The translations under genes and the position numbers were made by a program. Shown piece after piece: positions 1-11,200 of a stretch of 64,000 nt of DNA. The notes under the pieces were generated by a model, which saw only the letters and a program-made list of their open reading frames with translations, ran no database searches and was not told the DNA's origin. Origin of the DNA: Biomphalaria glabrata (lineage: Eukaryota; Mollusca; Gastropoda; Planorbidae). Every line of letters starts with the position of its first letter. The first letter of the stretch is position 1. Location of the stretch: positions 17,573,001 through 17,637,000 of the forward strand of contig NC_074723.1 of assembly GCF_947242115.1 (NCBI RefSeq). The letters are read 5' to 3'.

Positions 1-375
1 TTTGCGACTTTAAAAAAAAAAAAGTCAAGAATTTTAGAAACCTTTTTGTTTTAATTGTACCCTATTTCCAGATGTTTCATTTCCATTGAGCTTCATCGAC
101 CGTCACTAGGTGGGACTGGGGTTTAATACGTTTCAATAATATTTCATGTTAAAGCCTCAATCATTAAGACAATAGAAAACACAGTAAAGTCTATATTTTA
201 TAAGATAAGAGAAACTCTACAATGATGCATGTTGTAATTCTTTTGTTATTAATATAATGACACTGTCGTCTTTTAATTATTTATATAGCCTACCAAAATA
301 TACAATACATAAAAATGTCAGTGTAAACATTGTTAATAAATTTGAATAGAATCTATTATGTAATATTGTGTATAC

Positions 376-460
376 CTGGTATTTGGGTGAGTAACTGTCC
401 ATACAAATACACTGATAAAAGCTGTCTGACTGTCTCTTCATCCCAATCAAAGTCTCTTGT
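376..460 (-). CDS. SLC17 gene A exon 3
   Basis: The exon runs from acceptor TTTCTTTAAG to donor CCAG|GTATAC and codes TRDFDWDEETVRQLLSVYLY and GQLLTQIPG. The TQIPG form is the family consensus, unlike gene B's TQLLSG. Confidence 0.86.
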
Positions 461-765
461 CTTAAAGAAATCAAACACAAACTTAGACATAAATACAAAT
501 ACGTGTTTGTAATCTTCAAATAGGGGTTAACTACTAATAATGTTGCAAGCTTAATAAAAAGATTGAATACCTTTACATTCACAATTGAAATCAGTAATAA
601 GGCAAGAAACATCATCTGTTTTTGTTTAGGTATGTAGTTTTTAGTTTACATTAAATATGGTCAATGTGATTAGCGTTCACAAAACAAATGTCTTGAGAAT
701 TATATTTTATTCAAACACTTCTCTTTTTAGAACTAATTAAAACTTTTGCTGTTCCACTTCAAACT

Positions 766-823
<58 letters not shown>

Positions 824-2509
824 TATAGATATATTAAATATATATAACTTTACGATTTTCTGAGTTTTTTTTTTTATTTTCGCATTTTTACCGACACTAC
901 TTTAAAGCTTACAGTTGGCAGCACTGTCGTGTTATAAAAAGTGTTGCTTATTGTGTTCTCGTAATATTGGCCTACAGCGGATTTACTACATGGCGTAAAT
1001 CCTAAAATTTACATTTTTTTTTGTTACTATAATGTGCATATGAAATAATCTTATTTTTTAAACGAAGGAAAATTGTATTTAATTGACAAGTACTCTGTTT
1101 TGGAAATGGCACGCTTTTAGATATTGACCTTTTTTTTTACAAATAAGTAGATTTTTATTAAAGCTTTCAAAAAAAAAAGTGTATGAGCCTCCACAAGAGT
1201 GCTGCCCGGAGCCTCCACAAGAGTACTGCCCGGGGCCTCCACAAGAGTACTGCACGGGGCCTCCACATACTTAGCAGAACATCTTACAGTTGGAGAAAGG
1301 AAATGGAGCACAGAAGTTGATTTTTGTTTATTCATTACAAACCTATACATTCTTTAAGTAATATACTTTCGCTAACTTACCACATTGTATTCAACATGTC
1401 CTCCACAGACATATGTTATATTTCTGCCCCTGTCGACATCGGAATTCACCGATGTCAGGTTTTGGATGTCATGGTTTACCATGCAAGATAAGGCCGCGTG
1501 GATATTGTCACGCGTGACCGTGTGCAGGACAATGCCCAAGCAGGACAAGAGAGCCCAAACAAAGCGCTGTGAAACAAAGTAAGGAGCTGAAGAGAAAAAA
1601 ACGAAACAAAGTTTAACATTTAGCTCAGCTTTCATTTAACCTTCTAATATTGCCTCCCCTTCCAAAATAATGCATTAATGCAGTGGGGCATCTATTTGAT
1701 ACAAATTTATTTACTTGTTATTATTATTATTAATATTACTATTTTGCAATTCTCTTTTCAGCTTACAAATTCTTCATCGGTTAAAACAAAAAGATGCTTC
1801 TCGAAAACGGCTCTAATGTTTTTCCTATAATTTGACAGTTTATGCATATCTTTGGAAAAAGAATTATTATCTTCAATATATACGTCATTGGGTATTCCCG
1901 CGTGTCCTTAGTAAACAGTCAAATAAATAAACAGACGTCTTCTAAGTCTGGAGCTCTAGGACTATCACCAAATTAGAATCTATCGTTTTAAAGTGATCGC
2001 TCTTACAAAATGTTAGCTTCATAAAAAAGGATTTTTTTTTTCAAACTTGTTTCAATACCTCTCTTCAAGTCACACTTCTTTAGTGGTCAAAACCTTCTGG
2101 GTGGGCAAAAGGTGGGTGGACGCGATTCTCGAAAACGGCTTTCACGATTTTCCTATAAATTTGACAGTTTATATATATAGTTTGGAAAAGAATTGCCAGC
2201 TCATTGGCCACACTTGGAAAACTCTAGTTCAATCGTTAAAGTTTTTCAAAGTGTACAAATCAAATAATTTCAATTTGGCTTGAGAACTGGAACATTGTTA
2301 TCTTGAACAGACTCTACAACTTCGGGTATTTCCGCATGTATTCCCTATTAATTGCTCATCGATTTTTAAGTCTAGATACAAAGGGCTATCATTAGTCTGG
2401 TAGATCTATACATTCGCTTATCCAGGATTTTTTCTAAGGATTTTTTAAAAAATATTTAACATTCATTAGTTAAGAAAAAATATACTTGTTTACCTTTAAC
2501 GTGCGCCAT
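376..2509 (-). CDS. SLC17 family transporter gene A, N-terminal three exons (runs off the left edge)
   Basis: Three minus-strand exons (2509-2494, 1586-1381, 460-376) join in frame to the first ~102 residues of a second SLC17 protein. Exon 1 codes MAHVK and ends AAAG|GTAAAC. Exon 2 codes APYFVSQRFVWALLSCLG and helix 1 with VTRDNIHAALSCM, keeping the family arginine, and a luminal loop with two sequons (NLT, NIT). Exon 3 codes RDFDWDEETVRQLLSVYL and GQLLTQIPG. Exon lengths 206 and 85 and the phases match gene B (227 and 85), showing tandem duplication. The rest lies outside the window, so function and completeness cannot be judged. Confidence 0.85.
769..832. repeat. (TA)n microsatellite
   Basis: A near-pure TA run of about 55 bp, then agatatagatat, in intron 2 of SLC17 gene A. 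Confidence 0.95.
1190..1270. repeat. 24-bp tandem repeat, about three copies
   Basis: The unit is gcctccacaagagtactgcc cggg, much more GC-rich than the surrounding DNA. It lies in intron 2 of SLC17 gene A. Confidence 0.85.
1381..1586 (-). CDS. SLC17 gene A exon 2
   Basis: The exon runs from acceptor TTCTCTTCAG to donor GTG|GTAAGT. It aligns with gene B exon 2: SAPYFVSQRF against APFLFSERF, and VTRDNIHAALSCM against [13 protein letters not shown]. Confidence 0.85.
1760..2410. repeat. Two diverged copies of a dispersed repeat
   Basis: Both halves share gcttctcgaaaacggctcta / gattctcgaaaacggctttc, then ttcctataatttgacagttt and a later ggtattcccgcgtgt / ggtatttccgcatgt block. The copies start at about 1790 and 2120. 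No coding content is seen. Confidence 0.6.
2494..2509 (-). CDS. SLC17 gene A exon 1 (start codon)
   Basis: Sixteen nucleotides code MAHVK plus one base, followed by GTAAAC. The phase fits exon 2 exactly (AAA G|CT CCT). The exon is too short to be certain by itself; support comes from the same layout in gene B. Confidence 0.65.
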
Positions 2510-3474
2510 TACAAGATCTCTAAGCTGCTCACATTCACAACCTGCCCTGCTTTGCTCCACTCAGCAATGTTCTTGACTGCATTTCATATTCAGTTGTCCA
2601 AATGTTAATATCATTAACATGAGAAACTATGACTGCTAAGCTGCCATAAACATATATTAATGACATCCGCCTGACACTTTGATACTAGTGTGATCCCAAA
2701 GGCCAGATGCTAAAGAAATGATCTATCCAAGTTCAATTTTACGAAGACTTTAGGAAAGGATTGTTGTTTTTTTCGAAAGTTTTTTCTTGCGAAAATGTTC
2801 TCAACAAAGCGCAAGTGATAACAAGGCATTGCTAATGTGGTGATTGTTTCAGACCCAACTATATACCTACTAAAGTAGATAGGGCTGAAAAGATATTACC
2901 GTAAATAATCAATTACAGCTTCACCAGAAGGCTGAATAAAAAGTAGTCCACTACTCAAGGATTATGAAGCTCAGTGTACATATGGATCCTAATGTGAGAA
3001 TGGCATATTTCCATCCATGTGATTGTATAGTGAGTGTGAAATACTGAGCGATGGAAAAGATGAAATTGGATGACTGCCATCCATATGATGAGAAAATGAG
3101 ACAAGGTGTATAAGATATAAGAATGAATGTGTCTGGTAATGTACACTGTCAGCGCGAAGGCCTCGTGAGGTGTGTACATAAAAAATGTATACATTAATTT
3201 CGTGTGTAAAATGTTATCCATGTTTCCGATGTTCCTTCAGAGTTGAAGATAAGTTATGATGTATTTGCCATTGTACTAAAATAGCTACATGAAGCTCCTA
3301 TAGTGCAAATAAATAAACCAAAAAAAAGGTAAAAATGTAGATCTCGTACCTTCTTCATTGTTGTGGAAGTTAATTTTGGAGAAGAAAATAAGCTTGGTCA
3401 ATCTAAATAGTTTCATACTTCATATTAAGTTACCTTGGTGACTCTTTCATGGAAAATTAAGATAAAATGTTGTT

Positions 3475-3665
3475 TTTTTTATAAGTTCGATCTTTTTTAA
3501 TTTTCACTTGTGTAAGTAAACAATTCGACCTTTTTGTGATGTTTTACTTAAGAAAGCAAACAGTTCGACCTTTTTGTGGATTTTCACTTTAAAAAAACAG
3601 TTTGATCTTTAAAAGTAAACAATTCGACCATTTTGTGATTTTTACTTGAGAAAGCAAATAGTTCC
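3475..3665. repeat. Degenerate tandem repeat, about four copies
   Basis: Copies of agtaaacaattcgacctttt tgtgatttttactt with variation occur roughly every 50-60 bp. Each holds a short palindrome from agtaaa and tttact. Confidence 0.7.
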
Positions 3666-4957
3666 TTTACATTATTTCTGTTTATCTACACAAGTATCTC
3701 CGGTGACGTGGTGGAAGTGCTTTGTGCAGTACTCTGAATGACATGACTGGCAGTGTCACCAATTTAAATAAATTCTCACAGAAATGGACGAATTCTTCCT
3801 CATCTTATGTTGTAAAAAAAAAGTTTCAATATTTTTTCTTCAGCAAACAGTGTATCATATCGTATTGGACAACAAACAAAATAATAATGAACATACAGCT
3901 TATTGGAGACCCATGCGGATTAAATGCATTCATACATTTCTTTATTTTTCGAAACCCTATTGTAAAGGATTAACACGAAGTCCCGTTTTTAAATCTTTTT
4001 TTTTCCAAGATGCTTATTCGACTGTGCATACTAAATGCTTATTTAGATTTATTGCTCTTTGGTGATTTGTTCTAGATCTAATACAAATGTCATAACATGA
4101 CGATTCAAACTAATTGAGTTTGGGTGCTTTACTCTAGCTTTAGACATTTATATCAAAGGAAAAAATCAAGCACTGTCTTACTAAATACGTTAGAATGCAA
4201 AGATAACATTCAATGCTAAAAATATTTAAACAAACAACAACATATTTATTGATCGCTCTCTCGGTCATTTTACGTCCCAAGGGAGTGATCTTTTACCCTT
4301 GCATCTTCTCCTGTGACTAAAAAGGCCAGTTCAATCTTATTAAATATATTTCATGTTTAATCAATTATTAACATAATTACAAATAAAATGTCAATGTCAA
4401 GTTAATTATAGCTTATAATATAATGCTAATTACATATGTCTTGTTCAAGTTTATAATGAATGTATATATAATATTATTGACAGTTTTAGGCAACACAAGT
4501 GTTGTAATTTATATGGTGTTCTCTTAAAATGTGCTCAAAAACAATCTCTTAAGTTTATACTATTGAAATATAGCCAATTGAGATCAATACATATGTTTTC
4601 TTATTCATTTGTCTGCACCCTTTTTAGTAAGTATGAGTCCCTTTTATGAGTTAAAACACCACCCGTATCTATCTACATTGTAAGAGAATCAAGACATTGA
4701 ATGTTGGAAATTTTAAATCTTGTATTCCAAATAATACATCAGCAATCAGCATATTTAATTAAAGCATACGTTATTAATGAGTGGACAAACAAAGTCAAGG
4801 CACTTATAGCTCTAATAGGCTGAATCTGAGATGTAGAAAAATATGGATGGACATGTATCACCATTTGAAACCTTTGTACTGGATTGTATTTTCAAGTAAT
4901 CTTATTTCAAACTGTCAGTGAGAATGTCGCTGCTTTCTCTTCAAACTTCTAAAAGAA

Positions 4958-5200
4958 TTAAACACTGCCGTCTTCACTTGAGAGTTTGGTGGGCGGCGGA
5001 ATGTCCATGACCTCTTGCAATTGACTTGTGGTAGTCGTTGAGAGTTCAGTGTCCTGCTGGGCATTCTTTTTGGCCTTCTTTTCGGGTGCCATGGCCCAGG
5101 GCTGCAGCTCAACTTCGCCGAAGAATGTGAAGACCAAGGCCCCAGCTACGGCGTCTAGTGCGCACAAGTAGAAGACGTATCTCCATTCCTCTGTGGTTTT
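4958..5200 (-). CDS. SLC17 gene B exon 12 (helix 12, C-terminal tail, stop)
   Basis: A 243-nt exon codes [20 protein letters not shown], the rest of helix 12, then VELQPWA and a hydrophilic tail of about 50 residues rich in K, T and P that ends SSEDGSV. The acceptor is TGACACACAG. The terminal residues SEDGSV do not form a canonical PDZ ligand. Confidence 0.93.
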   Translation of the reverse strand, partial: KTTEEWRYVFYLCALDAVAGALVFTFFGEVELQPWAMAPEKKAKKNAQQDTELSTTTTSQLQEVMDIPPPTKLSSEDGSV

Positions 5201-8200
5201 CTGTGTGTCAGATTCAAGCAACATAACAAGGCATAAACTAAATATAGTATACAAAGTATCTGTTATGCACAACCTGAAACTGTCGTCTTCAATCTCTGTC
5301 CTGAACATAACATAGCTCAAGTGTTGAAGATGGTAAGAAGCTGGGTTACAATAGCTAAAGTGTTGACGATGGTAAGAAGCTGGTTTACAATAGCTAAAGT
5401 GTTGAAGATGGTAAGAAACTGGGTTACAATAGCTAAAGTGTTGAAGATGGTAAGAAGCTGGGTTACAATAGCTAAAGTGTTGAAGATGGTAAGAAACTGG
5501 GTTACAATAGCTAAAGTGTTGAAGATGGTAAGAAACTGGGTTACAATAGCTAAAGTGTTGAAGATGGTAAGAAGCTGGGTTACAATAGCTAAAGTGTTGA
5601 AGATGGTAAGAAACTGGGTTACAATAACTAAAGTGTTGAAGATGGTAAGAAGCTGGGTTACAATAACTAAAGTGTTGACGATGGTAAGAAGCTGGTTTAC
5701 AATAGCTAAAGTGTTGAAGATGGTAAGAAACTGGGTTACAATAGCTAAAGTGTTGACGATGGTAAGAAGCTGGTTTACAATAGCTAAAGTGTTGAAGATG
5801 GTAAGAAACTGGGTTACAATAGCTAAAGTGTTGAAGATGGTAAGAAGCTGGGTTACAATAGCTAAAGTGTTGAAGATGGTAAGAAGCTGGGTTACAATAG
5901 CTAAATTGTTGAAGATGGTAAGAAACTGGGTTACAATAGCTAAAGTGTTGAAGATGGTAAGAAACTGGGTTACAATAGCTAAAGTGTTGAAGATGGTAAG
6001 AAACTGGGTTACAATAGCTAAAGTGTTGAAGATGGTAAGAAGCTGGGTTACAATAACTAAAGTGTTGACGATGGTAAGAAGCTGGTTTACAATAGCTTAA
6101 GTGTTGAAGATGGTAAGAAGCTGGGTTACAATAGCTAAAGTGTTGAAGATGGTAAGAAGCTGGGTTACAATAGCTAAAGTGTTGAAGATGGTAAGAAGCT
6201 GGGTTACAATAGCTAAAGTGTTGAAGATGGTATGAAGTTGAGTTAAAGGATTGGAGGGAAATTTACTAAAGCACAACTTAAAACATAATATAAAAAAGGG
6301 GGTACTAGATGTCAGGTGGGTTTCGTCGCTTAAGTAGGGTATGATATGATGGTCCCGTATCCCCAGCCTGAACAGAGTAACACAAGAACCTAAAGATAAT
6401 GGCATGTAACATACGAACATCGGATAACAGTTATTCAACTGAACAGTTAGTGAATAACAACAGTTTTCAATATGAACAATATTTAATAATAATTAATTAT
6501 AAGTTACCAACATATTTACATATACATCACTATCGTTGAAGTCATCATTGAATTAATAATTAGTCTAACATCACGCCAATAAATTTACATAACACACCTT
6601 CACGCTCACACTCCATCTCGGCGCCCAACGTAGCCTCAACTTCCTACACCTCAACAACAAGAGTTACTGCAAAACTCCAAGGCGGGAAGGCGACACACTT
6701 TCCCATAGCCCAAAGCCTAACACCCCTTATACAAGGGGGAAACAAACAACCAGACCAGCTACCTAGCTCACAAAAGAAGCTCTCTCTCTTGCGGGAACTA
6801 AGGATGACGTAAACACACACACACACAATATTCTAGACAACAAACGCACTTAAAAGAAACTACTTCCTATACGCTAAAACACCAATATTAAATGCAAAGA
6901 AAACTTCACGCGCGCACGACACTTGAGTTCCAATTTCGATAGAGACAACGAATTTTTATTCGAGATTCATATCAAGCTGAAATGTTTCAAGATACCCTCC
7001 ACTTCACATGGCACTAACGAGATTAAAAGTAGCCCACTAAGCAGGCTAGAGAAGCATGGAGGCAGGCTATGCAATAATAATACTAATCAGTAAACATAAT
7101 TCTCTACGTCGCCCAACCATGCGGGACACCACGCACGCATGCCGACTCTCTAACCTTCCTCCCGCTCCCTCCCGTGCTGTGTAAACACACTATAATTGGA
7201 CAGGCTACATGAGGCTCTATATGGGGGATATTAAATATACTAACATACAATATTTAATAAGCTTCTTGAGCCCTTGAATTCACTCTTATAATAGTAGGTC
7301 TACATCTATTATAATGTATCTAGTATCTAGTTTTCTTGACTCTAGATCTGGATCTAAATATATGTAGGCCTAAAAGCAAATGTTTTTATTTTAAAAATGA
7401 ATTTAGGTCGATTAGCTATTTGGATAGCTCCATTCATACTATTTTTACATTCACGCATTCGCTTTCTTATAACATTATTATTTCGTTTAATTGTTTCCAA
7501 AACACTTTCAGTGAATATATCGACATTGATACGCAAATTAAGACCCGCGGGTCTTGGGTAATATATGGCTAGTAATAATAAATGGACCTCATTGATAAAA
7601 CAACAACAAAAAACTGTCATGTGATAACCATTGTTGATTAAAACAATAAAGTAATTTGTATAGAAGAGATAGAGAAGCACATGATTCAATGCAGGGCCGA
7701 TCCTAGCAATTGCGGGGCCCTATGCGAAACTGATTGGAGCCTAGTCTGGGGGGTGGGGGGAATAAGGATAATAAGTGAAAATTAAGATTTTGTATTAGAA
7801 AATAAATTTAGCTCTGCATTTTATTCATTCTTTTCTAAGTACAAAATTGCGATCAAGTTAACGGTTAACTTTATTTTACGAAACTTGCAACCTATGGCAT
7901 ATTTATATGCCAGTGACTATAAAAAGTAAATAAGGTATTGAAACATTCGGTTAAAAGGGAAATTCGTCCGATTATTACAATGTATTACATGAAAGCTGAC
8001 AACGCCTTTTTTATCGCGCCTAGGATTGGCGTTTTCCGTATTGATATAACACACACAAAGACAATTTTGTCTATTTTTCAGGAGATTTGTATGAGTTTTC
8101 AGGAGATTTTAATAAGTGCATGCCATTTTAAAGAATTCTTCGTATATATTTTACACTTAATAATTACACATAGAATTAGCGCGGGGCCTATGAAAGCGCG

Positions 8201-11200
8201 GGGCCCACTGCGACCGCATAGGTTGCAGTGTTCTAAGACCGGCCCTGATTCAATGTTGTTTGCTTTCAATTGGTGAATGAGGTCCATTGATATAAGAAAA
8301 AACTCCTGATTGTGATATCAGCCGATGGCAGGGGTGGATGGGGGAAAATGCTCGGTGGGGATGACAGTAAGGCCCATAAAGGATTTATGCTATTCTATTA
8401 GACAAGGGGCCTACAAGACTTTAGTTGAAGAACCATTTTCGAAATATTGATTATTGTATTTTTTTTCCTAAGCAGCGGTGTACCGCAGTTAGAGTAACAT
8501 CCCGGGGTGCCGGTGCTTTGGGTGCGCCAAATAAAATGTCCCTCCCCCGAAGAAATTTTATGACTGATTTTTGCTTTGATTTTGTTTATTTTAGGTGAGA
8601 TTTTTTACATTTTTAACCCTCATTTGCCCCAGCGCAGCCAAGGGGGTTTTGAGTGTAAAATACCCCCCGGGGGGGGGGAAGGTTAACCCCCCTCTTCTAT
8701 AAAACAAAATAAAAATCCAAACTACAATCACCAAATTCCATAAGCGTAGCCATGTAGGATTTTGAGTTTAAAACCCACTACGAAATGTTTTTTTTAATGA
8801 TAAAACACCCTCTTCAATAAAAGACTAAAGCATACAACAGTCACAAGATACTATGAGCGTAGCCAAGAGGCGGTTTGTGTTTTTAAAAAACTCCTCCAGA
8901 GGGCTTTAAGTTAAAACCCCCTCCAGAGGGTTTTGAGCTTAAAACCTCATAGTACTTGGCGGCGTGGCTTCCTCCGAACCCCGCTGGGGGAGCTTACAGC
9001 ACTCTCCCTCACCTCCTAGCTGGCAAGGGTCGGGGTGTCTGCAGTCTTACCACTAACCCCAGTAAGAATAAACATATTCCGAAAAAAAAAATGAAGTGTC
9101 AGAATGAACTAAAGATGTATTAGTCTGTAGGGAGCCACTGATCAAGATGTATTAGTCTGTAGGGAGCCACTGATAAAGATGTATTAGTCTGTAGGGAGCC
9201 ACTGATCAAGATGTATTAGTCTGTAGGGAGCCACTGATCAAGATGTATTAGTCTGTAGGGAGCCACTGATCAAGATGTATTAGTCTGTAGGGAGCCACTG
9301 ATCAAGATGTATTAGTCTGTAGGGAGCCACTGATCAAGATGTATTAGTCTGTAGGGAGCCACTGATCAAGATGTATTAGTCTGTAGGGAGCCACTGATCA
9401 AGATGTATTAGTCTGTAGGGAGCCACTGATCAAGATGTATTATTCTGTAGGGAGCCACTGATCAAGATGTATTAGTCTGTAGGGAGCCACTGATCAAGAT
9501 GTATTAGTCTGTAGGGAGCCACTGATCAAGATGTATTAGTCTGTAGGGAGCCACTGATCAAGATGTATTAGTCTGTAGGGAGCCACTGATCAAGATGTAT
9601 TAGTCTGTAGGGAGCCACTGATCAAGATGTATTAGTCTGTAGGGAGCCACTGATCAAGATGTATTAGTCTGTAGGGAGCCACTGATCAAGATGTATTAGT
9701 CTGTAGGGAGCCACTGATAAAGATGTAGTAGTCTGTAGGGAGCCACTGATCAAAATGTATTAGTCTGTAGGGAGCCACTGATCAAGATGTATTAGTCTGT
9801 AGGGAGCCACTGATCAAGATGTATTAGTCTGTAGGGAGCCACTGATCAAGATGTATTAGTCTGTAGGGAGCCACTGATCAAGATGTATTAGTCTGTAGGG
9901 AGCCACTGATCAAGATGTATTAGTCTGTAGGGAGCCACTGATCAAGATGTATTAGTCTGTAGGGAGCCACTGATCAAGATGTATTAGTCTGTAGGGAGCC
10001 ACTGATCAAGATGTATTAGTCTGTAGGGAGCCACTGATCAAGATGTATTAGTCTGTAGGGAGCCACTGATAAAGATGTAGTAGTCTGTAGGGAGCAACTG
10101 ATCAAGATGTATTAGTCTGTAGGGAGCCACTGATCAAGATGTATTAGTCTGTAGGGAGCCACTGATCAAGATGTATTAGTCTGTAGGGAGCCACTGATCA
10201 AGATGTATTAGTCTGTAGGGAGCCACTGATCAAGATGTATTAGTCTGTAGGGAGCCACTGATCAAGATGTATTAGTCTGTAGGGAGCCACTGATCAAGAT
10301 GTATTAGTCTGTAGGGAGCCACTGATCAAGATGTATTAGTCTGTAGGGAGCCACTGATCAAGATGTATTAGTCTGTAGGGAGCCACTGATCAAGATGTAT
10401 TAGTCTGTAGGGAGCCACTGATCAAGATGTATTAGTCTGTAGGGAGCCCTTGATCAAGATGTATTAGTCTGTAGGGAGCCACTGATAAAGATGTAGTAGT
10501 CTGTAGGGAGCCACTGATCAAGATGTATTAGTCTGTAGGGAGCCACTGATCAAGATGTATTAGTCTGTAGGGAGCCACTGATCAAGATGTATTAGTCTGT
10601 AGGGAGCCACTGATCAAGATGTATTAGTCTGTAGGGAGCCACTGATCAAGATGTATTAGTCTGTAGGGAGCCACTGATCAAGATGTATTAGTCTGTAGGG
10701 AGCCACTGATCAAGATGTATTAGTCTGTAGGGAGCCACTGATCAAGATGTATTAGTCTGTAGGGAGCCACTGATAAAGATGTAGTAGTCTGTAGGGAGCA
10801 ACTGATCAAGATGTATTAGTCTGTAGGGAGCCACTGATCAAGATGTATTAGTCTGTAGGGAGCCACTGATCAAGATGTATTAGTCTGTAGGGAGCCACTG
10901 ATCAAGATGTATTAGTCTGTAGGGAGCCACTGATCAAGATGTATTAGTCTGTAGGGAGCCACTGATCAAGATGTATTAGTCTGTAGGGAGCCACTGATCA
11001 AGATGTATTAGTCTGTAGGGAGCCACTGATCAAGATGTATTAGTCTGTAGGGAGCCCTTGATCAAGATGTATTAGTCTGTAGGGAGCCACTGATAAAGAT
11101 GTAGTAGTCTGTAGGGAGCCACTGATCAAGATGTATTAGTCTGTAGGGAGCCACTGATCAAGATGTATTAGTCTGTAGGGAGCCACTGATCAAGATGTAT

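Noticed and set aside
5321-6100. Long plus-strand open frame of 259 residues with 13-residue repeats
   Set aside because: It is created by a 39-bp tandem array (a multiple of three), the opposite strand is open as well, and there is no domain or non-repeat coding end.
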